A DNA stretch of 64,000 nucleotides from Nematostella vectensis. Taxonomy: Eukaryota; Cnidaria; Anthozoa; Actiniaria; Edwardsiidae. Each line of letters starts with the position of its first letter. Positions within the stretch are counted from its first letter, which is position 1. Shown piece after piece: positions 38,901 to 48,058 of this stretch. The notes under the pieces were generated by a model. That model saw only the letters and a program-made list of their open reading frames with translations. It was not told where the DNA came from and did no database searches. The stretch covers positions 15,996,601-16,060,600 of the forward strand of contig NC_064037.1 in the NCBI RefSeq assembly GCF_932526225.1, in the 5' to 3' direction. Position numbers and translations under genes: made by a program.

Positions 38901-40400
38901 TTAAAAGTCTTCTTGTCAGTGAAGTCTATTGTGCAACACTTTCAGGCAAGGCGCTTAAAAGCCTTCTTGTCAGTGAAGTCTATTGTGCAACACTTTCAGG
39001 CAAGGCGCTTAAAAGCCTTCTTGTCAGTGAAGTCTATTGTGCAACACTTTCAGGCAAGGCGCTTAAAAGTCTTCTTGTCAGTGAAGTCTATTGTGCAACA
39101 CTTTCAGGCAAGGCGCTTAAAAGTCTTCTTGTCAGTGAAGTCTATTGTGCAACACTTTCAGGCAAGGCGCTTAAAAGTCTTCTTGTCAGTGAAGTCTATT
39201 GTGCAACACTTTAAGGCAAGGCGCTTAAAAGTCTTCTTGTCAGTGAAGTCTATTGCGCAACACTTTAAGGCAAGGCGCTTAAAAGTCTTCTTGTCAGTGA
39301 AGTCTATTGTGCAACACTTTAAGGCAAGGCGCTTAAAAGTCTTCTTGTCAGTGAAGTCTATTGTGCAACACTTTAAGGCAAGGCGCTTAAAAGTCTTCTT
39401 GTCAGTGAAGTCTATTGTGCAACACTTTAAGGCAAGGCGCTTTTTTGGAAGGTGCTTATTCTCTTTTTCCCTCATAGACAAGGCACTTATCCAAGTAGGC
39501 AACTATTAACAGAAGGTGCTTATTTGAGCAATTATGGTTATATTATAGCAAGTACTGTAGAAATCTGGGCAAACATGTTACAACAACTTAAAATAATATT
39601 AGTGATGAGTGGGATGCCTGTGGTTAAAAACTAATAAAAAAATCCCTTGAAAACAACTTTTGATAAATAACTGTATTCAAGCAAATCAAATAAGCTAACA
39701 CGTAAAATTCACATTCAGGCCGAGCAATGAAATAATGCATGCCATGCATCATAAAAAAAAGATAAAAACAAAGTAGTTATTCGCTGAACCAAAGACGTTT
39801 ACACGTCACTGACTGAATGTTGAATGATGGCAAAAACTGTCAATAAGTCGATAACCATACTTACTAAGTACAAAGGAACAATTAATAACAACAACAAAAT
39901 CCAAACTTCGCGAGAGTTCGTTCTAGAGTCATGTTAGTTGTGAATATATAAATATTTTATATAATCCCGCCATTTAGGTATAAAAATATAAATAAAAAAG
40001 GATAGCGTGATATATCAGGGATTGCTAAACAACTAACCTTTACAAAAACACAAAAACAACTCCTTACCATAACAAGGCCCGCGATGTTATGTGCACAGAT
40101 ATGACAAACGGAGTTGAACTTCGAAAGGTAGTCTTTCTTGCAGTATAACTCACTTCCTCGGGCGTAAAAATCCGTGGAAAGCCTTTCTTCACAAACAACA
40201 CACCTACAACCATTAGCAAGGGTTTGCTATTAGCTTACATTGCGTCTCTTTGCCGTGTGAAGTGCGAATGTTCATTGTTCGTTTGCTTACCTGAAGCAGG
40301 CATTATGGAAGCGCTTTCCAATAGCGTACTTATATTCTGTCTTTATACACGGCTCTCCGCATGTAGCGCAGTAGTTGATGGAGGATGGAAAGTCCTGCAT
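23011..40400 (-). CDS. LIMK: LIM domain kinase (LIMK), complete, 18 coding exons
   Basis: A cytoplasmic Ser/Thr kinase that in this family phosphorylates cofilin downstream of ROCK/PAK and so stabilises actin. Minus-strand exons, 5' to 3': 40400-40291, 40203-40068, 38072-37963, 37127-36939, 35046-34947, 33307-32814, 29903-29834, 29739-29653, 29175-29088, 28767-28724, 28516-28457, 27415-27344, 27171-27005, 26563-26514, 26420-26365, 24676-24629, 23762-23656, 23158-23011. All junctions are GT-AG and phases agree, giving 711 residues. Domains: two LIM zinc fingers (about 11-130), PDZ (about 150-245), a Ser-rich linker, then kinase (about 383-700) with GRGFFGQV loop, Lys416 in VMVLKEL, HRDLNSNN at 506, DFG at 528 and the KKRYTVVG activation site. 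An in-frame TAG lies just before the ATG. The human proteins are about 640 residues. Confidence 0.95.
24355..24600 (+). repeat. Dispersed repeat family, copy C (in LIMK intron 16)
   Basis: Fullest copy here of the family with 'cggctaattcaagcgagtaa'. It includes an upstream part reading 'aatcacgccgccattttatg', also seen in diverged form at 53215. Confidence 0.75.
24660..25475 (-). repeat. About 120-bp minisatellite overlapping a LIMK splice acceptor
   Basis: Seven units, each with two related halves ('ctacaagcacaagatgagag' and 'cctaagcacaatgtgaaag') joined by G-runs and a GT-rich linker. The first unit supplies the acceptor 'cttgtag' and the first bases ATTAT of the 48-bp exon at 24676-24629. 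Later units keep the same acceptor-like bases. Confidence 0.88.
27715..28437 (+). repeat. 36-bp minisatellite with CCAAT boxes (LIMK intron 11)
   Basis: About 20 units of a 36-bp block starting 'accaatgagagcgcgcgtag'. A higher-order repeat of several units also appears (27750-27965 resembles 27975-28190). Nearly every unit keeps AACCAATGAG or GACCAATGAG. The array ends about 20 bp from the donor of the exon at 28516-28457. Open frames across it are artefacts of the 36-bp period. Confidence 0.92.
29225..29400 (+). repeat. Dispersed repeat family, copy D (LIMK intron 8)
   Basis: Diverged copy with 'cccatcggctaactcaggcg' and 'gtggattgctattatgaa'. Confidence 0.55.
29740..32813. other. LIMK introns 6 and 7, no further gene seen
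   Basis: Apart from the exon at 29903-29834 this is intronic. An ATGATG-rich low-complexity patch lies at 30100-30270. I saw no exon or RNA gene between 29904 and 32813. Confidence 0.5.
33455..34455 (+). repeat. 27-bp minisatellite (LIMK intron 5)
   Basis: About 37 units of 'ctcagcaataaccagatcaa' plus 'ggagaga'. A few variants recur: 'agatgaag' in the first third, 'gagatact' in the middle. Because 27 is a multiple of three, both strands have frames of 250-370 codons, which are not proteins. Confidence 0.95.
34947..37127 (-). CDS. LIMK: LIMK exons 4-5: end of LIM2 and PDZ domain
   Basis: Exon 4 (37127-36939) begins by completing a Cys codon, then GNCYNKETE. It goes on to a basic segment and the strand RRNSIVIIK. 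Exon 5 (35046-34947) encodes SLLEAGDKVLELNNMEVTDE, the part of the PDZ fold equivalent to GDRILEINGTPI in vertebrate LIMK. The domain finishes at the start of exon 6 (VGAALTSK...YNITFERN). The carboxylate-binding loop is weak, as in other LIMKs. Confidence 0.88.
35380..36830. repeat. 'catgaaaagaacag' inverted motifs around the 11-bp satellite
   Basis: The motif 'ctgttcttttcatg' or its complement occurs near 36563, 36640, 36757 and 36798, with a diverged one near 35436. Pairs face each other and share 'tttagacgctgttctt'. This looks like several small foldback insertions. Confidence 0.5.
35625..36256 (+). repeat. 11-bp satellite (LIMK intron 4)
   Basis: About 57 units of 'tctagctaaag' with interspersed variants 'tcttcctatag' and 'tctagctatag' that recur in small groups, which suggests block duplication. 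Confidence 0.95.
37963..40400 (-). CDS. LIMK: LIMK exons 1-3: tandem LIM domains
   Basis: Exon 1 starts MQDFPSSINYCATCGEPC and ends in a codon split AG|G. Exon 2 supplies CVVCEERLSTDFYARG and the second half of LIM1, then the first Cys pair of LIM2 (VCHICAHNI). Exon 3 gives HTECFHCQHC and ends TG|T, which joins GNCY in exon 4. The Cys/His spacing of both double zinc fingers is intact. The first intron is only 87 bp, while the second carries the 54-bp minisatellite. Confidence 0.93.
38425..39445 (+). repeat. 54-bp minisatellite (LIMK intron 2)
   Basis: About 19 units of 'cttcttgtcagtgaagtcta' followed by 'ttgtgcaacactttcaggca' and 'aggcgcttaaaagt'. Units at both ends have 'tttaaggc' and those in the middle 'tttcaggc', so the centre has been homogenised. 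The 288-codon frame over it is a period artefact. Confidence 0.95.
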
Positions 40401-40814
40401 GTTTATGTGCTATTTAGGAGTGTTTTGCAGAGTTTTCAGCACATTCTTGATCATAACTCAACGAGCTGCACTTCATTGCTCATGATCAGTATTGTCGCTA
40501 TGGTGCCAGGCCTGTGGTCCAGCCGGAAGTTCCCTGTTGCGTGAAATGCGTGGGAAATATAAATATGCGTAAACAATAAATTCGACAGGAATTATTTGGT
40601 AGAATTCATATTATAGTGCGTAATAATTGAGCCCGAATTTTCTGCGCACAAGCCTGCATTGCATTATGGAACCGAGCACTTTGGCCATGCCAGATTTGTG
40701 GATATGCCACCAGAACCAACAACAACAACAATAGCAACAACATCAACAACATATCAAAAAGCGAGGGACTCTAAAACACTGCGAGGGACAGTAAGATAAA
40801 TAAAAATATAGTTT

Positions 40815-40965
40815 TTGCCTCTCTGTCCTATACATTTTAGGCCTCTGTCCTGAACAGGGTATATTTTCAGCCCTCTCTGTCCTGAACAGGGTACATAATA
40901 TTAAGCAAGGCTGTCCTAAACAGGGTACCGATTTGGTTGCCTTGCTAAAACTCGTAACCGCTGAT
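40815..40965 (+). repeat. 'gtcctgaacagggta' dispersed element, copy 1
   Basis: Three internal copies of 'ctgtcctgaacagggta' or close variants, then 'ggttgccttgctaaaactcg'. Matches 53955-54125 over its length. It lies upstream of the LIMK start codon. Confidence 0.75.
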
Positions 40966-41408
40966 CTCGCCGCAGATCTGATTGCCTTGCTTGCTCTCAC
41001 GTGCTAACCGGGTGCTTGGTTCTGCGATATCGATATTGCGATGATAAAAGACCGCCGCAAAAAAGTATAGAATGAATTTAAACCTGGCCTCGGTTTTATG
41101 CGATCGCCTAAAGAATTGTGTTGTGCGAGAAGTATCCAGGGAGACCAAGTAATATCGGAAGTAATGCCGGGATAGCTATTACTATAAAGTGTATAGTTAT
41201 GCCATTGCAAATTGTTATTGATATCAAATTGAATTTAGTGTATATAATACGATGTACATTTAATAGTATGTTAAGAGTTTTAGTTTACATTTCTGTTGTA
41301 GGACCTTGCACTAATTAACAGTGCTGTCTTTGCATCCGTTATCAAATTGGTCATTTGACATTCTATTTTGTATAGTCTTTCAACAGATATATGACAGCAT
41401 TTTTCTAG

Positions 41409-41620
41409 ATAGCCTGCTTGCAGGCGGTACTCGGTGTTATCATCTCATTAGGCGGACCCCTTCTCCCGCTCTCCCGCGTTGAGCACCAAATCTCCCGCTT
41501 TTTAGCGATTTTTATCGCTTCCGAAAAATTATTCCATAGAGGCTCCGAACTTCGCAAGAGCCGCGAGCGGAGAGGGTTTTCCGCAATAATAACACCGAGT
41601 ACCGCCTGCAAGCAGGCTAT
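41409..41620. mobile_element. Foldback MITE with 32-bp perfect ends
   Basis: 41409-41440 ('atagcctgcttgcaggcggt' and 12 further bases) is an exact reverse complement of 41589-41620. The interior is 148 bp and non-coding; the sharp ends suggest a recent insertion. Confidence 0.88.
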
Positions 41621-41714
41621 TTTCTAGACTAAGTAATTGGAGTTTAATGCTTGATGAAACGTGTCTTAAGGGTGTGTTTTTACCCAATAAAGAAGTTATA
41701 AATACATTAAGTGT

Positions 41715-42090
41715 GTCATTTTTGTTTGTCCTAAATAGGGTCCTAAACTCAAGAGTGTTGTCGTAAACAGGGTCCTAAAATCAAGGGTGTTGTCCTAAAC
41801 AGGGTCCTAAAATCAAGGGTGTTGTTGTAAACAGGGTCCTAAAATCAAGGGTGTTGTCCTAAACAGGGTCCTAAAATCAAGAGTGTTGTCGTTAACAGGG
41901 TCCTAAAATCAAGAGTGTTGTCCTAACAGGGTCCTAAAATCAAGGGTGTTGTTGTAAACAGGGTCCTAAAATCAAGGGTGTTGTCCTAAACAGGGTCCTA
42001 AAATCAAGGGTGTTGTCCTAAACAGGGTCCTAAAATCAAGAGTGTTTTCCTAACAGGGTCCTTAAATCAAGGGTGTTGTCCTTAACAGGG
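41715..42090 (+). repeat. 32-bp minisatellite
   Basis: About 11 units of 'gggtcctaaaatcaagggtg' plus 'ttgtcctaaaca'. The 'gtcctaaacaggg' core is the same as that of the dispersed element at 40815 and 53955, so the array may have grown from such a copy. Confidence 0.92.
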
Positions 42091-42094
42091 TCAG

Positions 42095-43210
42095 ATGTCA
42101 AAACCGACACGCGGGCACCATCTCTCTATCACGACACGCGGGTACCATTCCTCTATCACGACACGCGGGTACCATCCCTCTATCACGACACGCGGGCACC
42201 ATCCCTCTATCACGACACGCGGGTACCATCCCTCTATCACGACACGCGGGAACCATCCCTCTATCACGTCACGCGGACACCATCCCTCTATCACGACACG
42301 CGGACACCATCCCTCTGTCACGACACGCGGGTACCATCCCTCTAACACCACACGCGGACACCATTCCTGTATCATCGCACGCGGGTACCATCCCTCTATC
42401 ACGACACGCGGGTACCATCCCTCTATCCCGACACGCGGGTACCATCCCTCTATCACGACAGGCGGGTACCATCCCTCTATCACGACACGCGGGTACCATC
42501 CCTCTATCACGACACGCGGGTACCATCCCTCTATCACGACACGCGGGTACCATCCCTCTATCACGACACGCGGGCACCATCCCTCTATCACGTCACGCGG
42601 ACACCATCCCTCTATCACGACACGCGGACACCATCCCTCTATCACGACACGCGGGTACCATCCCTCTAACACCACACGCGGGTACCATTCCTCTATTACG
42701 ACACGCAGGTACCATCCCTCTATCACCACACGCGGTCACCATCCCTCTATCAACGACACGCGGGTACCATCCCTCTTTCACGACACACGGGTACCATCCC
42801 TCTATTACGACACGCAGGTACCATCCCTCTATCACGACATGGGGGTACCATCCCTCTATCACCACACGCGGTCACCATCCCTCTATCAACGACACGCGGG
42901 TACCATCCCTCTTTCACGACACACGGGTACCATCCCTCTATCACCACACGCGGGTACCATCCCTCTATCACGACATGGGGGTACCATCCCTCTATCAAGA
43001 CACGCGGGTACCATTCCTCTATTACGACACGCAGGTACCATCCCTCTATCACCACACGCGGGTACCATCCCTCTATCACGACACGCGGGTACCATCCCTA
43101 TATCACGACAGGCGGATACCATTCCTCTATCACAACACGCTGGTTTCATCTCTCTATCACAACACGCGTCCACCATCCCTCTGTTTAGATACGCAGGTAC
43201 CTTTCCTTCT
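42095..43210 (+). repeat. 27-bp minisatellite
   Basis: About 41 units of 'cacgacacgcgggtaccatc' plus 'cctctat', starting directly after the 32-bp array. The variants 'gcggacacc', 'gcaggtacc' and 'atgggggtacc' recur in blocks. The 388-codon frame across it is an artefact. Confidence 0.95.
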
Positions 43211-43335
43211 GTAACAATTGGTAGTAAGGGTAGTTGTACTAGACGCATATCTTTTCATTAATTAACACACTGTAAGTTGTACTATTTTCATGGATATTTA
43301 CAATTTTTATATGAGAAATTTTGTTCAATTTTCTA

Positions 43336-45518
43336 TCAAACCGAAGCTTCTTCAATGGTGCTCAAAGGCCGACGAGTTTCTAGTTTTTTAGTTTTTCTAG
43401 CTTTAGTTTTCCTCAGTGACAATTTATTCGGCGCTGAGTTAGCTAGCGCGGCGGCAGCGCTTAAAACATGCATTCGCTTTCTTTTTTCTTCAATCAGGTC
43501 ACTGACCGAGCACAAGACGCTCGACACGACACACAAGCCGACCGTAATCAACACAACAGTGAAATTAACCGCTATAGTTTTCTGTACATCCGGGTCCTTC
43601 AGTTGCCCATTATTTATGATGTAGTCACCAAAGCCGATCGTTGATAGGCTAATAAACGTGAAGTACATTCCTTCGATAAAAGTCCAGTCATCGGTATGTG
43701 ACGTCAGCAGCGCACCGGAAATGATGATGACGACCATGAACACAAATGTGACGACGGTACTTTTGAGCTGCGGATTCATTGGCATCTCTCGGCGAAGGAG
43801 CCTGGTCTCGAGCATGGAAATGAGGCGTTGTAGCGCTAAGGTCACGTGGTTTCCCACGCTAATTAGCATAATGCCAGTGACCGGGATCGCGACCATGCTG
43901 TAGAAGATGCAGAACAACTGCCCTTGCCATGTCTTGGGCGTGAGATAACCGTAACCTGGAAACAATAGCGGGTAAAAATAATGCTACGTTCACACTAAGC
44001 ACAAATCGTGTTATCTCTGGACATGTTTAGGTTTTAAGTGATTGGCTAGAAGGGGGGCTTAGGAAATCAGATGTTCCGTACCGTGTGATTTTCAGTCGCC
44101 TTTGTTTTACGAATCATCACTAGGTTTACTTGTGGATGTGGAAACTTCCCTAATCCAGCTCTCTGTAACAGACCCTGCAGTGCTAAACCTAGATTTTTGT
44201 CGGATTCTCGTGAGGAACTCACCGGGTTCGATTTTTTTTCACCGGGTCAGCTAATTTTTATCATATCAAGAAAATTTAGCCAAAAGGAAACTAATATATT
44301 CCTTATTTGAAAAAAAACACATGATTCTTGTCATTTTTAAGGTGAGCGTACTGCAGGCTCTCCGTAAACTTTATGACTTATACTAAGAAGAGAAAAACAG
44401 TGACTGTGACCAACTTTAGTCTGAAAAGAAAATTGCTGACAAAAATGGTTGATATTGCGGGAAAAACAATGCTGGAGCCGATATGCGATGGTAGGTTTTT
44501 GTTGTTCGCCTGCATTTCATTTGTCAGTCGTGCGAGGGGTACCAGCAAAGTTTGGCGCTGTTTGTGGCTTGTTTACTTATTTGGGTTTGGGGAATGAAAG
44601 GGGCGTTTTCAATGAGGATATGATGTGGTCAATGGAAGCCAGACCCCCTAGAGGCTTTTAATTAAAGAGATGAATCACACCTGCAATTTTGCCCGCGCTG
44701 TGCTATTAGTTTGACGACCATTTAAATTCAGCAAAATTGGAAAGATTTGTCACCCCCTTAGCAGCGCTACCAAACAATAACACCTCGTTCTTTGACTGGA
44801 GAGGAAAGAAGGATTATGGTCATAACATTATTTTGTTTTTCTTTTTGCGTTTTTCATAATATGCTGTTTCTGTCTTTGAACTTATGCTGGCATAAAGCTA
44901 GATATATATATCTCATCCTAATTAAAAACAAAAGCTAGATTTGCACAAGAGAGAGGAGGGATTTTGGAAAATCATAACACTAAAAACGCTGGCGATAATA
45001 AAGGTTAATTCGTGAAGAGATAAGCTGTTATTTAGCAGGTGACAGGAACGGCCCATTTTTATCTCCTCTGTCTAATTCTTATCTCCTTCCGATAAAGCTA
45101 GATTTTTATGTGTAGTAGAGGTATGACTATAAATTTACAGTTTACAAGCTCCCTCTTGAGTGAGATGACGTTACTTATCATATTTCTACCTACCAATTGT
45201 GGTCATAATTGAAAAAGCCAAGAACACTGAATTGCTGAAAGTCCATTGAGGCTTTCGAGCTTCTGTAGCATCGGCCAACTCTTTTTCAAAAGCAGTGAAA
45301 AGTTTGCGAAGATCCTTTGCAGAAATGTTATATTTAGAGGTAATTTCTTCTTTAACATTTTCAGTATTTGAGTGTGTTGTTTGTAATCCTTTGTCCCTTT
45401 CGATAATACGGAAGATTGATGCTCCCACCAGCAGCACACAGATGAAGATTGCTATTTTCGTCGCCAGAGATTTAAAATGGAATTTATTTGATTCCTCTGT
45501 TTCTTCTGCAGAGGCCAT
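43336..45518 (-). CDS. Two-pore-domain (K2P) potassium channel, complete, two exons
   Basis: A plasma-membrane K+ leak channel subunit that would act as a dimer and set resting potential. Exon 1 is 45518-45194 and exon 2 is 43955-43336, with a GT-AG intron that splits the first Gly codon of the P1 filter. The 314-residue protein has TM1 (IAIFICVLLVGASIF, about 23-37), a charged extracellular loop, pore helix 1 SNSVFLAFSIMTTIG joined to YGYLTP, TM2 (FCIFYSMVAIPVTGIMLI), TM3 (VVTFVFMVVIIISGALL), pore 2 YFTFISLSTIGFGDY and TM4 (AVNFTVVLITVGLCVVSSVL). The filters are TIGYG and TIGFG. The tail is short and basic. An in-frame TAA lies just before the ATG. An intron at the P1 glycine is, as I recall, common in K2P genes. 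The subfamily cannot be settled by eye. Confidence 0.93.
43956..45193. other. K2P intron
   Basis: 1.24 kb, AT-rich. Open frames here have no motif. I see no repeat array or RNA gene. Confidence 0.7.
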
Positions 45519-46228
45519 TTCTTCTTATAAGCTCCTTCAAGCATCCCGACTTTGCAAGAACGCTTGCCGAACTGATTTATGCAAACAGTGTGGTGAGAAA
45601 ATACGTGAATATTTAACTAGATATCCTCACTTGTCGGCGTCTTTCTATTCAAAAAAATATAAATCATTTATATTCTACCCTATGGCTTTTTAGGGTTATA
45701 TTAATGAATTATCTCTGCGATAAGTGATATTTTAAATAAAATATTTCAAAAACATTCGATGGAAAGAACGAAATGTTGACCAAGCGAAATATACTGTAAG
45801 GAGGGAAAGAGTAAGAAAGATCAGCCTTTTATATGCTTAGAACTATCAAAGAGTATGTAGATAATAGGGATAAACGTTCCAATGCTTTTTTTTTAATAAG
45901 GAAAAAAATTAAAATTAAGGTTTTAATTGGTATGTTTGTTATGCCCTTTATTGGCTATAGACTCCAAATTGCCAGTTATTCACGGTAATGGCCCCGCGCT
46001 ATCCATTAAAAATGTGACATACCAATTTAGAGGCGGAATTTAATAGCATTTAATGGCAATAAAATATTGATTAAGTGTATTCTACTTCAAAGAAGTATTT
46101 TTATTATACGAGATAACCAATACCGAGTCTGAGTGCTTGTGAAACATTGCGCGCCATCCAGGCGGGCCGGCGATCTATCCATCCACTCATGCTTCCAAGC
46201 CCAGGACTGCACAGTTGGGTTTGCGTGA
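45519..46228. other. Probable K2P 5' flank
   Basis: AT-rich sequence upstream of the K2P start. No gene is visible and no clear TATA/CCAAT arrangement could be assigned. Confidence 0.4.
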
Positions 46229-46483
46229 CATACAGTCGTTTGACAAAAGGTTGCCATCAACCGGCTTTGCGACTACGCGACAAACCCGCATGTAAGCATG
46301 GGAAAAACCACTGAAGCGCCTAGTTGCATATATTAGCCACTGCTACCTAGTCTAATTCTGAAGTTATGCAGTGGCTAATATATGCAGCTAAGCGCTTCAG
46401 TGGTTTTTACCCATGCTTACATGCGGGCTTGTCGCGTAGTCGCAAAGCCGGTTGATTACAACCTTTTGTCAAACGACTGTATG
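46229..46483. mobile_element. 255-bp foldback MITE with arms over 100 bp
   Basis: The left arm, from 'catacagtcgtttgacaaaa', and the right arm, ending 'cgactgtatg' at 46483, are inverted copies of about 117 bp with few mismatches. A loop of about 20 bp separates them. No coding frame. Confidence 0.9.
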
Positions 46484-46498
46484 ATGTATAGATATTCT

Positions 46499-47020
46499 AC
46501 AGGCCAGAACCCAGGATTTTTCCTGGGGGGGGGGGGGGGGTGTGCGAAATCTGAAACCTAATTTTTCCGGGGGAAAGGGGGGGGGGGTAAAAATGTGAGA
46601 CCACCCTCAAAAGAATAAAAAGGGATTTATGCTTTTGCAGTATCTCCACGGGACGTTTATTGTCGGATTTGGCTACAAAAAAGTCTGGCTTATAGATTAA
46701 TAACAAACCAGAGTGATCTAGCTTATGCTTTATAGTTTTTTCTACAAATAACACGTCTATTGATAACCGAATGTGAACTTTTGGCCGATGTGGGGGGGGG
46801 GGGGGGGTTCATTCGCACCCCCTGCACCCTCCCTGGGTTCGGGCCTGTATAGAATGCTTACAAATCTTGACAACCAGTAAGATACATATTTCTACTATTC
46901 TTACTGATTGTTTTTTCAGCTTCCCACGCCATGCCAGCAAGCGAAATAAAGAGATCCAAGAAACGTGCTATCTAGTCGAGAGGCAACGAGGTATAGCGTG
47001 GTAGAAAAGTGCTTCAGTGC
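46499..47020. repeat. Dispersed element flanking the cobalamin gene, 3' side copy
   Basis: Contains a MITE-like unit bounded by 'acaggccagaacccagg' (46499) and 'cctgggttcgggcctgt' (near 46849). Beyond it, a further 150-170 bp ('tagaatgcttacaaatcttg' onward to 'ggtatagcgtggtagaaaag') also matches 52570-52752 in inverse. Confidence 0.82.
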
Positions 47021-47169
47021 ATCAAAACACGACGGAATCCTCCTATTTATAAAGTTCGAGCCAATCCAAATGAGTTCGGCGGTAAAAGACCGCGATAAAA
47101 TACGTGACATAACTAGAAAGACTACAGGCAAGCTGTAGAAAAACCAGATGGTCTGCGTAGGCGAGGTGT

Positions 47170-47268
47170 AGACAAGGTATAAATCAATACAAGGTTGAAA
47201 GGGTATGTTAAACGTCTCTGTGAAACCACTCTGTTTAACATACCTTTTCAACCTAGTGTTGATTTATA
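47170..47268. mobile_element. Small foldback, about 95 bp
   Basis: 'gtataaatcaatacaaggtt' and 'gtatgttaaac' recur inverted at 47215-47268. A related partial copy ('ataaatcaacacaaggttga') lies at 63728-63760. Confidence 0.75.
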
Positions 47269-47269
47269 C

Positions 47270-48058
47270 AATGGGATACTTAAATTTGCGTTTTGGTATA
47301 AGGGATAATTTTGGCTTACCGATGAATAATTTATGGCGTGCAGGTATTTTTAGAGGTAGTTTTCGAATTCCCCGACAAGCATCGCTTTTACCCTGCGGAC
47401 AGGCGACTGACCACAGGGTACCCGCGCGGTGACCACAAAAACTAAGGCGTCGTAGTTATATCATATTTACATCCTACGGAGCTGCTGCTCCATTATCAAA
47501 ATAAGAATGGCGTTATGATAAAATTTTAGGGATTGAAGGAAAATTAAAGCCTTTTAAAAGAAATAATCGGTAATATAGAGAAGCCCATGGGTGATATCCT
47601 GAATGAAGGAAAACGCATGTCCAATCGACTCCTATATAAATCAGTTCCAGCTTTAATAACCTCGATAATTTGCATACTGTAGCCGCAGATAATCATAGAT
47701 TGCGTAGGAATGTTTGTTACTAGTCAGAAAAGCGGCCCGTCAGGCGCGTGCCCAGGGGGGGGGGGGAGGGGGGGGAAGGAGGGGGGGAGAGGGGGCGCAC
47801 CCCACCCTGCTCATGTGACGTGATGAGTTCGACTCGGGTGACCCCTTCGTTGGTACACCAGTAAAGGAGACGGTCAGTTTTATGTGTGTATTTCGATAGA
47901 GAAGTTTCTAGATAGATCTAGTGACCTATTACCAGAGCTAAGGGTGCCGATTTTCCGTGATCAGTGAATTACTACTTTGGACCCTACCCTTCCCCTGTTA
48001 TTTAGACACGCCCCTGGTATATTCAATTTGGACAGTGTGTACACATTTTGTACAGACT
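47270..48058. other. Intergenic, including G-rich run at 47755-47800
   Basis: No exon is supported. A purine/G-run tract lies at about 47755-47800. It follows the end of the cobalamin-binding gene, so it may hold that gene's 3' UTR, though no AATAAA could be assigned. Confidence 0.4.

Noticed and set aside
38643-39509. 288-codon plus-strand frame with an 18-residue period
   Set aside because: Artefact of the 54-bp intronic minisatellite.
42091-43261. 388-codon plus and 212-codon minus frames
   Set aside because: Artefacts of the 27-bp minisatellite; both strands and several phases are open.
43658-43903. Plus-strand frame over the K2P exon
   Set aside because: Shadow of the channel exon on the other strand.
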